A stretch of DNA of 64,000 nt from Struthio camelus. Taxonomy: Eukaryota; Chordata; Aves; Struthioniformes; Struthionidae. The position numbers and the translations under genes are program-made. Every line of letters starts with the position of its first letter. Within the stretch, counting starts at the first letter, position 1. Shown here in pieces: positions 12,401 to 23,529 of the stretch. The notes below the pieces were generated by a model. The model had not been told where the DNA came from. It worked only from the letters and a program-made list of their open reading frames with translations, and made no database searches. Where the stretch lies: positions 137,837,950 through 137,901,949 of the forward strand of contig NC_090943.1 of assembly GCF_040807025.1 (NCBI RefSeq), written 5' to 3'.

Positions 12401-15339
12401 CATTGCTTTGCACAGTAGCATGCACTTCTGATCTGTGTCAGATAATTCTCCGAATATTTTGTGAAGTGATATGTCTTTTATTCATCTTGGTGACGATATC
12501 TGTCCATCTTCTTTCATCCTTCATGCTGTTACAGTGCAGTGTGCTGAATGCTTGCATTCTTCAAAATCATGTTAATTCTGAGGGATAAACAATGATTCTA
12601 AAAGTCCAGGTTTTCTTTTAAGATTTAACCAAGTAACAATGTGTTGTAGGATAAATCGAAAATTTTAAACTCGCTTGATCTGTAACAGCATGATGATGAA
12701 CACCTATGCCCCATTCAACTGCCCAGACAGTTTACGGTACTCTCCTTAATCTTCTGATGCGATGAAGTATCATGTGAAAATACACTTGAATCACATTGTC
12801 CTTTTAGTTTGTAGTTTAATAGAGTGAGAACATGGTTGCTGAAGTTTTTAACTCTTGTAACTTGAATTTTAGTAGAAGATGGAAGGGAAAGGTCACAAAA
12901 TGCCTTGTGGAATAGCTTCCCATGGAAGTTTCATATTGAGAGGCTGTCTAAACCACTCATATCTGTCTTCCCGTCCTCTGGTATAGCCAATTGCAGAATT
13001 TGTTAATTCCAGGTTAACCAGTGATACTCATTTGGACATGATATTCAATGAGGAAACTAACTGGTTCTTGTAAATACCAGTGGGACAAATTTTTTTCATT
13101 CTGGAGGCCCTTGGTGGTTAGAGTGGGGAGAGGATATGGGGCTTTCAGCCAGGTTTGCAGCATGGCAGTGTAGAGCAGTAAATACCTATGCTCGTTCTGT
13201 AGGGGGATCAGGGTAAGTACTTTTCCTTGATCCTGAGCTAAGTCCTCAGGCTTGCAAATGAATTGCCGAAATAAAAGATTTGATGGGTAAGGTATTATCT
13301 CTTGTATGTGCTTGGAAGTTCAATGTCTGTTAAGGTGCTGAACATCTACAAAACATGCTACTGTCCTGCCTTCTCAACAGAGATTTTTAATGTTGAAAAT
13401 ACTGCACTAGAGCTGGATTTTAGTTAGCCTTGAGCATGCATCAGAAACAATGTATGCCATGCAGTAATTGTGCTATCTGGGATAGCTTGATTATTTTTCC
13501 TCCTTCTGAATAACCGCATATGAAATGCACACTAAAGATGGCTCACAGGCTTTAAAAATAATTTTTCAGTCTTGTGATCCAGTAAATGGAACAGAGACAT
13601 GTACAGGCAAGTATCAGTTGCTTTCAAGGCTTGGTGTGAGTGGAGGAATACTAGAATTAACACAAGCATATAGGATATGGACCAAAGAAAAAGGCAGCAG
13701 AAGGAAACTTGATGAGTTTGGAACCCCTTCCCTTGTTGCTGACTCTGTTTATGGATGGCTGTCATATTTGGTTTATTTTGGGCAGTAGCTCTGATTCTTG
13801 CAAAACTGTAAGAGACCAGCTAATTCTTCCCTTGGTCTCAAGAATCTCTACTTCAAGGATGGTAACCTGCCTGTTATAGTTGAGAGCTGTATCTGAGTGC
13901 AGCCCAAGCATTAAAATATTGTTATCTTGCAGGAACACCAGTGCTGCTGCTGATTTTTTTTTTTTTCTTTTCTTTTTCTTTCTTCTCCAGACATACTGGT
14001 AGCTGTGAGAGAAGGTGCTAAATCATAACATATGTTCAGCATGCAAATTACCTGTGTTATTTTCATAGCTAGTAGAGTTCAAACTTGGCAAAATTCCTAT
14101 AAAGTATAATGTTCTTCAAGCTTTGTAATTTTAATACTGAGAAGAGTGCTGTTGGGTGGTATAGCATTGATGCTGAACTTTATTCTGCAGTAGAAATTGT
14201 AATGTGTAGGGAATAGCTGTTTAACAGGATGCTAAACTGAAAGCCAGTTTTGTTTGAAAAGTGCAGTAAGAAGTGATTCTTGTTTCTTTGGGTGAAGCTT
14301 TTTTTAAGCAAAAGTGCATATTTTTTGTTTTGTTTTTTAAAATTTGATTCAGATCATCACTTCTCTGAACTGCTGCTAATGTTTAAACAGATTGTGGCAC
14401 AGATTGTAGGTTGTAACACCTGTGTAGTCAGGAAGACTGATCCGAAGGGCACCGTGAGCAAGTGAAAACTCTTGTATTTCACAGGTGCTGAAACCTCTGC
14501 TTCAGTTGATACAGTGGTGTAATTATTAAAGATTATTTTCTGTAATGCATAACAAGCCAGCTATTAAGTCCTCTCAGCTGCTTTGTGGTTTAGTGAAGTT
14601 TAAGCTGCTTGAGTTTCACAGGAGACAGTGAAAGATGGGAACACTCAGAAGAATTGTGCAGTGTGTTCTTTTTTTTTTTTCTTAGAACTTAGATATTGCT
14701 GTTTGAGGCTAGTTCATCCCAATGCTAAGATTTTGGGATGTTAATTCCAATTTTGAAAGGACAGGTGTAAAATAAAAGGAACTCAATGCATTTCAGAAAA
14801 CATCTGAAGAAAACGCTTTAAAGAAAAGTCTTGATATACAGTGGGCCGGACTTGATAGTTCTTCAGTCAGTGTCCCTTAGGCTAGCAAGATCTCCTTATA
14901 GCTAAGGAGTTAAATTGCCTGTATGTCCGTATTACTTGTATTCATGCCAGCTGGGTTATGGGAAGTAATCATTTAAATACTTTGCTTGTTGAATACACTT
15001 AGCAGAGGCTGTTGCAAAGCCTATGGACTTCATGGGTGTTCTGTAGCAGTGGCCAGGACTGACTTCCAGTTACTACCAGTGGGCTTTTTTTTTTCCGGAT
15101 GGCTTTGTTGTTTGTCTTCAATTGGCTGCTTGTTTTCAGAGGATTATGTGATGGGGGCCTAAAGCTTAGGTGATCTCACATTTGCTCCATTTGAGTGCTG
15201 AATATCAGTAGTCACTATTCGAAGGAATAGCTTTAAATGTAAAGATTTTTTCCTCTCTCTCTGCTTCATATTTCTCACCACCATCCTACTCCCCACCTAT
15301 GAGAATTTTTTCTCAGTCTAATTTTTTCTTGTATTTCAG
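3475..15339 (+). other. ATP6V1H: ATP6V1H last intron, 11.9 kb
   Basis: The intron is bounded by GTATGT (3475) and TTTCAG (ending 15339). It interrupts a Trp codon after its second base (TG|G). It is AT-rich and contains several T-runs (for example 7904-7918, 13958-13970 and 14669-14680). I found no recognisable coding exon, retroelement or RNA gene in it. The small open frames on both strands lack similarity to anything I know and have no supporting splice or start context. Confidence 0.9.
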
Positions 15340-15400
15340 GGAATACCTTGGGAAGCAGTTGCAGTCGGAACAACCTCAAACGGCCACTGCACGGAGCTAA
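15340..15400 (+). CDS. ATP6V1H: ATP6V1H terminal coding exon and stop
   Basis: The first base completes the split Trp codon. The exon then encodes 19 residues, EYLGKQLQSEQPQTATARS, and stops at TAA 15398-15400. This is the known C-terminus of subunit H. From memory the mammalian tail reads TAAARS where this one reads TATARS, a small and harmless-looking difference. With the exon at 3361 the window holds the last 57 residues of the protein, of roughly 480 in vertebrates. No frameshift or missing residue is seen, so the gene is expected to be functional. Confidence 0.97.
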
Positions 15401-15678
15401 ACACTTCAGTTGGTGCATCACCGTTCTTATTTCGTGCTTATAACTGGAGTATGTTTGTCTTTAATATCAGGAAAACACTTCAGTCACAACTGCTTCTAGT
15501 GTATAAACTTTCCAGTTATCCTTCAATGTTGTTGGCTTAGTAAAACTTGTTTGTTTTCTGATTAATATGTATATTAGCTTCCTGCTATATTCTGAATGTA
15601 TCTGAGTAAATGTGGCTTATGTATTGCTTTTGTTTTATGTATTTATTCTCATAATAAAGATTGTTATTAACAGATATT
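15401..15678 (+). other. ATP6V1H: ATP6V1H 3' UTR
   Basis: This is AT-rich sequence between the stop codon and the probable cleavage site, placed about 20 bases after the AATAAA at 15653-15658. The end point is inferred from the signal position. T- and GT-rich sequence follows at about 15705-15740, as expected downstream of a cleavage site. Confidence 0.7.
15653..15658 (+). terminator. AATAAA polyadenylation signal of ATP6V1H
   Basis: A canonical AATAAA hexamer lies about 250 bases after the ATP6V1H stop codon, with a T/GT-rich stretch beginning about 50 bases later. It is the first canonical hexamer after the stop codon. Confidence 0.75.
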
Positions 15679-18600
15679 AATTCCAAATCACAACCAGTCT
15701 AGAAAAATTGTTCTGTTCTGTTTTAATGTGTTATCAGTTTTGTCACTCCTCCACCCCCTTAAAAACAAAAAAAAACCCCAAGAATTAAGTCCCTTTATAT
15801 ATCTTCAGACAAACTCATAAAGTTTTGACCTGATGTTCTGTAAGAAATATAGTAGCCTGAGGAAATGTTGGTTATCAGTGTTGAAATATCTACCAAGCCT
15901 GAAAACAATGTTAATATTGTAAATAAAAGTGAATATGTGGGCTTTTGGGGGGCAGAGGGTGGTATTTCTCTCCTTTTATGGAATATGTTTAAAAAAACTG
16001 ACATAAAAGTAGAGGAGAAAAATGGTGAACACTCATCTAAAAAAAAGTAGTAAAGATTATTAGTGGAACTTTTTAACATCTGTGTTAAGCCACTAGGCTG
16101 TAGCTGATTTTTGGTAACAAATGTTCTGTAACTGTTGAACCCTGAACTTCATGGAGGTTTTGTTGAGTATAGGAAATAGTAGGGTTCTGGTGTCATTCTA
16201 AAACCTGTGTATTTCACTAACATTAATCCAAATTCTTTGGCTGTTACAATCTTTTCTGCATTTCGTAGCATCTGCTGGTAAAGAAAACGTAAACACCTAC
16301 AAATGAAAGATAATGTTGGATTGGCATGTGAAAACAGTCTTGTTGCATGTACAGGAGCTTGTAGTGTTGCAAATGCCTGCACTCGAGTTAATAGTCTTGT
16401 GACTCATTACAATAAAAAGAGATGAGAGAACATCTGAGGATGTTCTGATAGCAGAGAACGTGAGTGACTTGATTTTATTAGTAGTGTTGTACACTGTAAG
16501 TCTCTGAGAAAGCCCAGAATGTTTTGTCATCAAGTGAAAAACAAGTTAGGAAAACTTTTTTTTTTTTTTTTTTTTAAACCCCGATCTAGGTGTAACTAAA
16601 ATTTGACCACTGCTGCAATGGAGAGAGACTCTTAGGGGTGAAAGGGTTTGGTGGACCACTTAGTTGAAATTGGATTCTATAGGTTAATGATGGTCACTGT
16701 TTTCTGCAGTGCTCATGCCTATGCCTCATAAGTTCACATTGTGTTGATAGATGCTTAGGCTTGAATTTTCGTTGGTGGGAGAGTTACCTGGGTGGATCTT
16801 ATCTCAGCGCTCCATGCTCTCACAGCAGTGAGGGATGCTGGTGTTCTGGAAAGGTGTTGGAAGACTAAGGGTGCATCTACATTACCACTTCTCTCTCTGG
16901 TCAGTTGAGTACTCTTGAAATAAATCTGTCTTCCCTGCTGTTCACGTTTTAATTTGTATCACAAAATGGTCTCAGTGCATGAATGGACTTCTTTTTAGAT
17001 AAAGCTGAATTGGAGGATGTACCTCATGTGTGCCTTATCTTGCTCTAAAATAATCTGCTTCTCTTGGGTCACACTTTTTGCTGATGTAGGCATAGCCTAA
17101 AGGTTATCTTGAATATGCTGTAAAAAGTCTAAAGTTTGGTCCTGTAGTTACAGGTGTGATGTTGGGCAGAAGAATCATGAAAGCCATGATGGAGAGAGCG
17201 TCTATCCCCCCATTCCCCCTTCAAAATCAGTTTGTTGTTTCCCTGCTAAAGCAAATACTGGAGGGCTACTTGGTAAGAAGATTTTGGTTTGAGTTACATG
17301 AGGTAAGACAATGAATAGCAATGATGGCATCCCAAGATGAGCTAGAAATAACCAAACTCTTCGTAAGAAGGAACATCTTTGTTTATAGTGGTCGTCCTCA
17401 AACATCTAACTATTGTGTTCACATGCGTTACAGAAACTAGTTCTCTCTTTCGCCTTGCTTAGTAGTGCTCTTTGCATACCTTGTTCTTTGTTTTGCAGTT
17501 TATTTTCAAACTACATGATAGCTTTTTCCCCATTTTGTTTGAAATTTGTTAAGAGGCAAAAGTCTTAATGTTTCATTTACATCAGAGTGCAATATTGACA
17601 CTCTGGTGCCTGTGAAACCTGGAAACTGAGATTTCCAGCCCCTCATGGATAGCTTCAGAGTGGCTCTAGGGTTGTGGTCTCAAGGAGTTTGTGTCACCAA
17701 TTGTACAGTAAGAAGCCTGGGAGCCCTGGGTATTATGAAGGACTATCCCAATCCACCAATAACGTAGACAACGAGACACTCACGAAGGAGCTGAGAATTC
17801 CACTGGAGTCAAGAATGCTTAAAGTATCCTTGACCAGGGAACTAATTTTACTAATTAATAAAACTTTTTTCTGTGTCTGTTTTTAGTCTGAATAATTATG
17901 ATTAGCTTTGACTTTTAGTTTTGAACATTGTTTTTATCATTCACCTGTTTGTATTAGCCCCTTTTAACTAGCTAAATCACATTCTCTCTAAATCTGGTGT
18001 GTGGCAGATGACCTCTTTGCCTTGTGACAACAGGGTGGGCAGTTGAGTGTTAGCAGGAGAGGCATAGGCCAACAGCTTCCCTTTATCGCTTTGAGGGTGT
18101 CAAGGTTTAGAGTTGAATGGAGATTAGCTGTCATGACCAGACGACTAACTTGCTTCTAAAGCATGCTTAACAGCCAGAGTTATAATTACCTTTCCAAATT
18201 AGGCCAATTAATCTTCTGTTTATTAAATTTTTCTTGGTTTTCCTACTTTTGTTTTCTAGATGATGTTTAATTTTCCTATAAGGAAAATAATTGAATATTT
18301 GAAATCTTTATAAGGTAACTTTAAAGTTTGCCTTTGAGGTTTCTTTTGCTTTTTTTCGATACATTTGCTTGAGTGACTTTTTTTCTGAACTTTGGTCTCC
18401 TATTCTGACATCTAAATGGAAATACATTTGAATAAGTTGGCAATATGTGACAGCCTTGAGTTTTGACAAGTTTAAATTCCTTAAGGCAGGAGAGATGGAT
18501 AGGAAACATCAAGAAGAACAGAATCTGAGGCTAAGCCAGGAAAATGCTTTAATTGTGTGCTTAGTGCACTTCAGCTTACAAGCCCAACAAGCAATCTGAG

Positions 18601-20764
18601 ATCTTCAGACCTTCAGCTGGATGAGGCAGAGCCTTGATCTTGGCCTCTTCCACCCAGTGCTGCTCTCATAGAAGCAAACCAGCTGAATGCTGCCAAGCAG
18701 AGACTGGCCTCCTGTGCCCCGAATGAACCACATTGCACTGAACCTCTCGTAAGTGTGTGTGTGACTGAGACTTCTTATGGAGAGCTTAGTGCAAATGTCC
18801 ATTCCCCCTGATTTATGAAATGCAAGAATTCAGTTCACTGGAGAGGGTGTGTGTGGGCACATGCCTGTATGGAATGAGATGTTCTATGCTAGGCATCTAT
18901 TACCTGTGCAGCTGCAACTGTGGGAGATTGCATTTGAGCTGCTAAGTCACTCTTTGTGTTTTGTTCCTGCCATCGGCTTGCTGACTTAACAATGTGCTGT
19001 TTTGTTTGAGTAGTTCCGCATGTAACAAACCGAGTGAAATCAGACTGGTGAAGTCCGGCTTGTATATTTATACTCTTCTATTCACTAACTACTAGTGTTA
19101 GAAGATGGTGCTTTTTAGGCAAGTTTGCTCTTTAGTAGCTCATCAGAACTGCAAAGATGTCACTGTATGCTTACATGAACAGTGAAGAGTGTCTGTGACT
19201 TAGGATACTCAAACCCGCTGGGTCAGTATATCTTCTGTGAATTTGCAGTGCTGGTTTTTAGTCCAGTAGCTAACTGAGAAGGGGTAAGAAAGAATCCTGT
19301 TAGCTCATCTATATCCTTTCCTAAAAGCTTTTACTTTTTCCCTTGATAGCTTCTATGGAGTAATCATGTTTGTTTTGTTTTTTGTTTTCTCTTTAAATCA
19401 AAAAAATCTATGAAACGGAAATAGAGCAATGGCTAATCATTTAATAGAGTGTCTCTCTTCCTGTTCTTTAGTTATATCAAAGAAAACATTTCTGTGCTAT
19501 GGAAGCTTAATTTTTCATGGGGGAAAAAAATGATAAAAAAAAGGCAATTCTTCATATAGAGGTGGGTGCCAGGACCATATTTTGCTTTTTTAACCTAATG
19601 ATAACTCCTGATTTTTCTTAGAAGTGTAGAACTCTTCCCTCTGAGTGAAAACTAAATCTGTAAAAGGCAACTGCTGAAGTTTTTAGTGATCTCTGGTGTC
19701 CTAATGTACACATTCATGATAAATTTTTTCAAGGCTCTTCCGTTTGCCTTGTCTGGATTCTCTATAGAGACAAAACTTTTAAACGTAACAATTCAAATAA
19801 CCTTTGAGTGTAGTTATAAGCTATATTAAAAAGGCCACACATCCTGTTCAGTCAAAAAATTGGCAGAGAAATTGAGTAGTTGATTGCGGCAGTGACAGTT
19901 ATACTCTCTTGATTTGGAAATCACAGAATTGCCATGGTATTGCAAAAAAACATGATAATGTTGCGGACTCAGAAGGTCATTGTTCTCTAGATAGCTGTCA
20001 GAAAAAGGAAATGCACAAAACGATCCTTTTCAGTCAGGTTCAGATGGCTAAAATACAGCTTCAGATTGTGAAGCTGCCAGCGTAGGGATGGTTTGATTAT
20101 GGATGCATACAAACTCATGGCGAGATACTTGAAGTATCGATTTAGAAAGTGAAAAAACTTTGACATATAAGACTAAGTAGAAAAAATAACTTTTAGAAGT
20201 GTTCTTTTTTCTTTTAAATTTTTTCGATGTTGCAACATTTTTTGGCTAGAAGATCACAGAATATTTTAGTCTCAAAACATTTACAGAAGTTAAAAATCAC
20301 TTTGAATTTGGCTTCCCCAGCTAGCACACTTGAACTGAGCCATTCTATTCCTATGCAAATATATTGGCATGAGTGTATTATTTTACTTGAAAAGTGCTTT
20401 AAATTCTAACTGTAATACTTGATGGAAAATTAGTCTGTTAATTTAGCATTTTTGAAGTTTTCTTCCATTTTTTTTAAGTAATGTACATAAAATGATCATA
20501 GCTGTTCTGAGGAGAAGCAATAGCATATTTGAGCACATACCTTTTCAGCCTCATAAGCATCAGTTGATAATTAAGGTACTGAGAGCCATCTCTCACGTTT
20601 TCAACTGGTGAGTTCCTTCTACAGGAGAAACTCTTGATATGCAGTGCACAGCGTCTATGTTTTGTTGTATTTCTGAATGTCACTCCTCTTACTATTCCAC
20701 TTTTAATGTCATTACTTCTTTCTATATTATACCCTGATTCCTTTGAGGACTAGTGTTGCTTCCC
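15679..20764. other. Intergenic sequence, no gene seen
   Basis: This is AT-rich sequence between the ATP6V1H 3' end and the CR1 element. A run of 20 T lies at 16556-16575. A stretch at about 17640-17870 ends in an AATAAA (17857-17862) but has no recognised coding content. No exon, RNA gene or transposable element could be recognised. Confidence 0.6.
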
Positions 20765-20777
20765 TGAACTAGGAAAG

Positions 20778-21592
20778 ATGGGGGAAGGGGAGAGTTATGG
20801 AGACCACCCCGACAGCAAAACGGGGCTCAAGTGGGGATACCTCCAGCAAGTGTGTGCAGCCAAAGAAGTGCCTAGAAGACGTGACTATGGGATATTCTCT
20901 TGCACCTCTCCTGGGAAGCTTGCATGCTTGCGTACCTCTCTGAAGTGCCTATACACCAATGCACACAGCATGGGGAATAAGCAAGAAGAATTAGAGATCT
21001 GTGTGCGGTTGCAGGGCCATGATCTCACTGCAGTTACAGAGGCATGGTGGGATAGCTCGCATGACTGGAATGCTGTCATGAATGGCTGTGTGCTTTTTAG
21101 GAAAGACAGGCCAGGAAGGTGAGGTGGTGGAGTTGTCCTTTATGTGAGAAAGCAACTACAATGTATGGAGCTCTACCTCGGAGTGGATGATGAGCAGGTT
21201 GAGAGCTTATGGGTAAGGATTAAAGGGTAGACTAACATGAGTGACACTGTTGTGGGTGTTCACTACAGGCCACCTGATCAGGAGGAGGAAGTCGATGAGG
21301 CCTTTACAGACAGCTGGAAGCAGCCTCATTATCACAGGCCCTGGTTCTCATGGGAGACTTCAACCACCCTGACATCTGTTGGCAAGACAGCACAGCTAGG
21401 CACAAACAGTCAAAGAGGTTCCTGCAAAGCACTGATGATAATTTCTTGACTCAGGTGGTGGAGACGCCAACGAGGAGAGGTGCAATGCTAGACCTTGTAC
21501 TAACAAACAAAGAAGGTCTAGTTGGAGAGGTGAAGGTTGGGGGCAGCCTTGGCTGCAGTGACCATGAGATGGTGGAGTTCAGGATCCTGTGA
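20778..21592 (+). pseudogene. CR1 ORF2 endonuclease domain, inactivated
   Basis: This is the apurinic/apyrimidinic-type endonuclease part of CR1 ORF2, which nicks target DNA before reverse transcription. Recognisable blocks include YTNAHSMGNKQEELE, LTAVTEAWWD, YRPPDQEEEVDEAF, MGDFNHPDICW and GCSDHEMVEFRIL. The frame is broken by TGA at 21120-21122 and TAG at 21228-21230, by a frame change near 21300, and by TGA at 21590-21592. Two of the stops sit where the family normally has a CGA Arg codon, as expected from decay of methylated CpG. Residues are otherwise well preserved, so the copy is not among the oldest in the lineage. Confidence 0.9.
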
Positions 21593-23490
21593 GGAAGAAG
21601 CAGGGCAATAAGTAGGATCGCAACCCTGGACTTCAGGAGAGCAAACTTGGGCTTCTTCAGGGACCTTCTTGAAAGAATCCCATCAGCAGGGCCCTAGACG
21701 GAAGGAGGGGGTCCAAGGGAGGTGGTTAATATTCAAGGATCACTTCCTCCAGGCTCAAGACGGGTGCTTTTTCACATATATCAGTAACAAAAGGAAGACT
21801 AGGGAAAACATGGGCCCACTACTGAATTGGGCAGGGGCCCTGGCAACAGAGGGCACAAAGAAGGCAGAGATCCTGAAGGCCTTCTTTGCTTCAGCTTCAC
21901 TGCTAAGGCCAGCCCTCAGGAATCCCTGACCATGGAGAAAAGACGGAAAGTCTGGACTAAGGGAGACTCTCCCTTGGTCGAGGAGGATCGGGTTAGAGAT
22001 CGTTTAGGAAGACTTGATACCCACAAGCCCGTGGGCCCTGATGTGATGCACCCACGAGTGTAGACATCATTGCTAGGCCACTGTCCATCCTCTTGGAAAG
22101 GTCCTGGAAAACAGGAGAGGTGCCTGAGGACTGGAAGAAAGCCAGTGTCACCCCAGTCTTCCAAAAGGGGAAGGAGGAGGAGCCAGGAAAATACAGGCCT
22201 GTCAGCCTCACCTCCATTCCTGGAAAGGTGATGGAACAGCTCCTCCTGGAGGCCATCTCTAAGCATGTGGAGGACAAGAAGGTGATCAGGAGTAGTCAGC
22301 ATGGATTCACCAAGGGGAAATCATGCTTGACCAATCTGGTAGCCTTCTCTGATGGGACAACTGACTCAGTAGATGAGGGCAGAGCAGTGGATGTTGTCTC
22401 CCTGGACCTCAGCAAGGCTTTTGATACTGTCTTCCATCACATCCTCCTAGGTAAGCTCAGGAAGTGTGGGCTGGATGAGTGGACAGTGAGGTGGATGGAG
22501 AACTGGCTGGATGGCAGAGCTCAAAGGGTTGTGGTGAATGGCGCAGAGTCAAGTTGGAGGCCTGTAGCTAGTGGTGTCCTCCAGGGGTCAGTCCTGGGTC
22601 CAGTCCTGTTCAATGTATTCATCGGTGTCCCTTCCTCCAGGTCAGAGAGCCTCCTCAGCAAATTTGCTGATGTCACAAAACTAGGAGGAGTGGCTGACAC
22701 ATCAGAAGGCTGTGCTGCCATTCAGAGGGACCTGGACAGGCTGGAGAGATGGGCAGGGAGCAATCTCCTGAAGTTCAACAAAGGCAAGTGCAGGGTCCTG
22801 CACCTCATGCAGCAGTACAGGCTGGGGGTTGACCTGCTGGAAAGCAGCTCTGCAGAGACAGACCTGGTGGACAACACCAGGTGTCCTGGTGGACAACAAC
22901 TTGAGCATGAGGCAGCAATGTGCCCTTGTGGCCAAGGAGGCCAACGGTATCCTGGGCTGCATTAGGAAGAGCATTGCCAGCAGGTGGAGGGAGGTGATCC
23001 TTCCCCTCTCCTCAGCCCTGGGGAGGCCTCACCTGGAGTCCTGTGTCCAGTGCTGGGCTCCCCAGTACAAGAGAGACATGGAGCTCCTGGAGAGAGTCCA
23101 GCAGAGGGTTACAAAGGTGATGAGGGGACTGGAGCATCTCTCCTCTGAAGAAAGGCTGAGGGAGCTGGGCCTGTTCAGCCTGGAGAAGAGAAGGTTGAGG
23201 GGAGATCTGATCAACGTGAAGGGAAGGTGTCAAGAGGATGGGGCCAGACTCTTCTCACTGGTGCCCAGCGACAGGAGAAGAGGCAACAGGCACACAAGCT
23301 GAAACACAGGAAGTTCCTTCTGAACATGAAGAAAAACTTGTTTCCTGTGAGGGTGACTGAGCACTGGAACAGGTTGCCCAGAGAGCTTGTGGAGTCTGCT
23401 TCCTCGGAGGTATTTAAAAGCCACTTGGACACTGTCCTGGACAACGTGCTGTGGATGTCCCTGTTTGAGCAGAGGGGCTGGACTAGCTAA
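21593..23490 (+). pseudogene. CR1 ORF2 reverse transcriptase and C-terminal region, inactivated
   Basis: The longest open stretch is 22093-22965 and carries reverse-transcriptase blocks such as YRPVSLTSIPGKVMEQ, SQHGFTKGKSCLTNL, LDLSKAFDTV and GVLQGSVLGPVLFN. The catalytic FADD box reads FADV at about 22662-22673, so the second aspartate is lost, and the block before it is rearranged. A TAG at 22061-22063 precedes the RT region. Between endonuclease and RT, near 21760, roughly 70 codons of the usual linker appear to be deleted. Frame changes near 22875 and 23285 lead into the C-terminal blocks ([32 protein letters not shown]), ending at TAA 23488-23490. The copy cannot make active enzyme. Confidence 0.9.
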
Positions 23491-23529
23491 TCTCCAGAGG
23501 TCCCTTCCAACCTCAAACATTCTGTGGTT

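Larger units (their letters stand above)
20765..23529 (+). mobile_element. CR1 LINE retrotransposon, 5'-truncated and degenerate
   Basis: This is a non-LTR retrotransposon of the CR1 family, the dominant LINE of birds. In order it holds an endonuclease region (about 20930-21590), a reverse transcriptase region (about 21950-22800) and the ORF2 C-terminal part (about 22830-23490). A short 3' tail ends in one ATTCTGTG unit at about 23519-23526, like the 8-base CR1 terminal repeat. ORF1 and the 5' UTR are absent, the usual result of incomplete reverse transcription. Similarity runs through several frames, so indels have accumulated. No target-site duplication is evident, as usual for CR1. The 5' edge is approximate. 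Confidence 0.93.

Noticed and set aside
21916..22302. 128-codon frame on the - strand
   Set aside because: It is a shadow of the CR1 reverse transcriptase region on the + strand.
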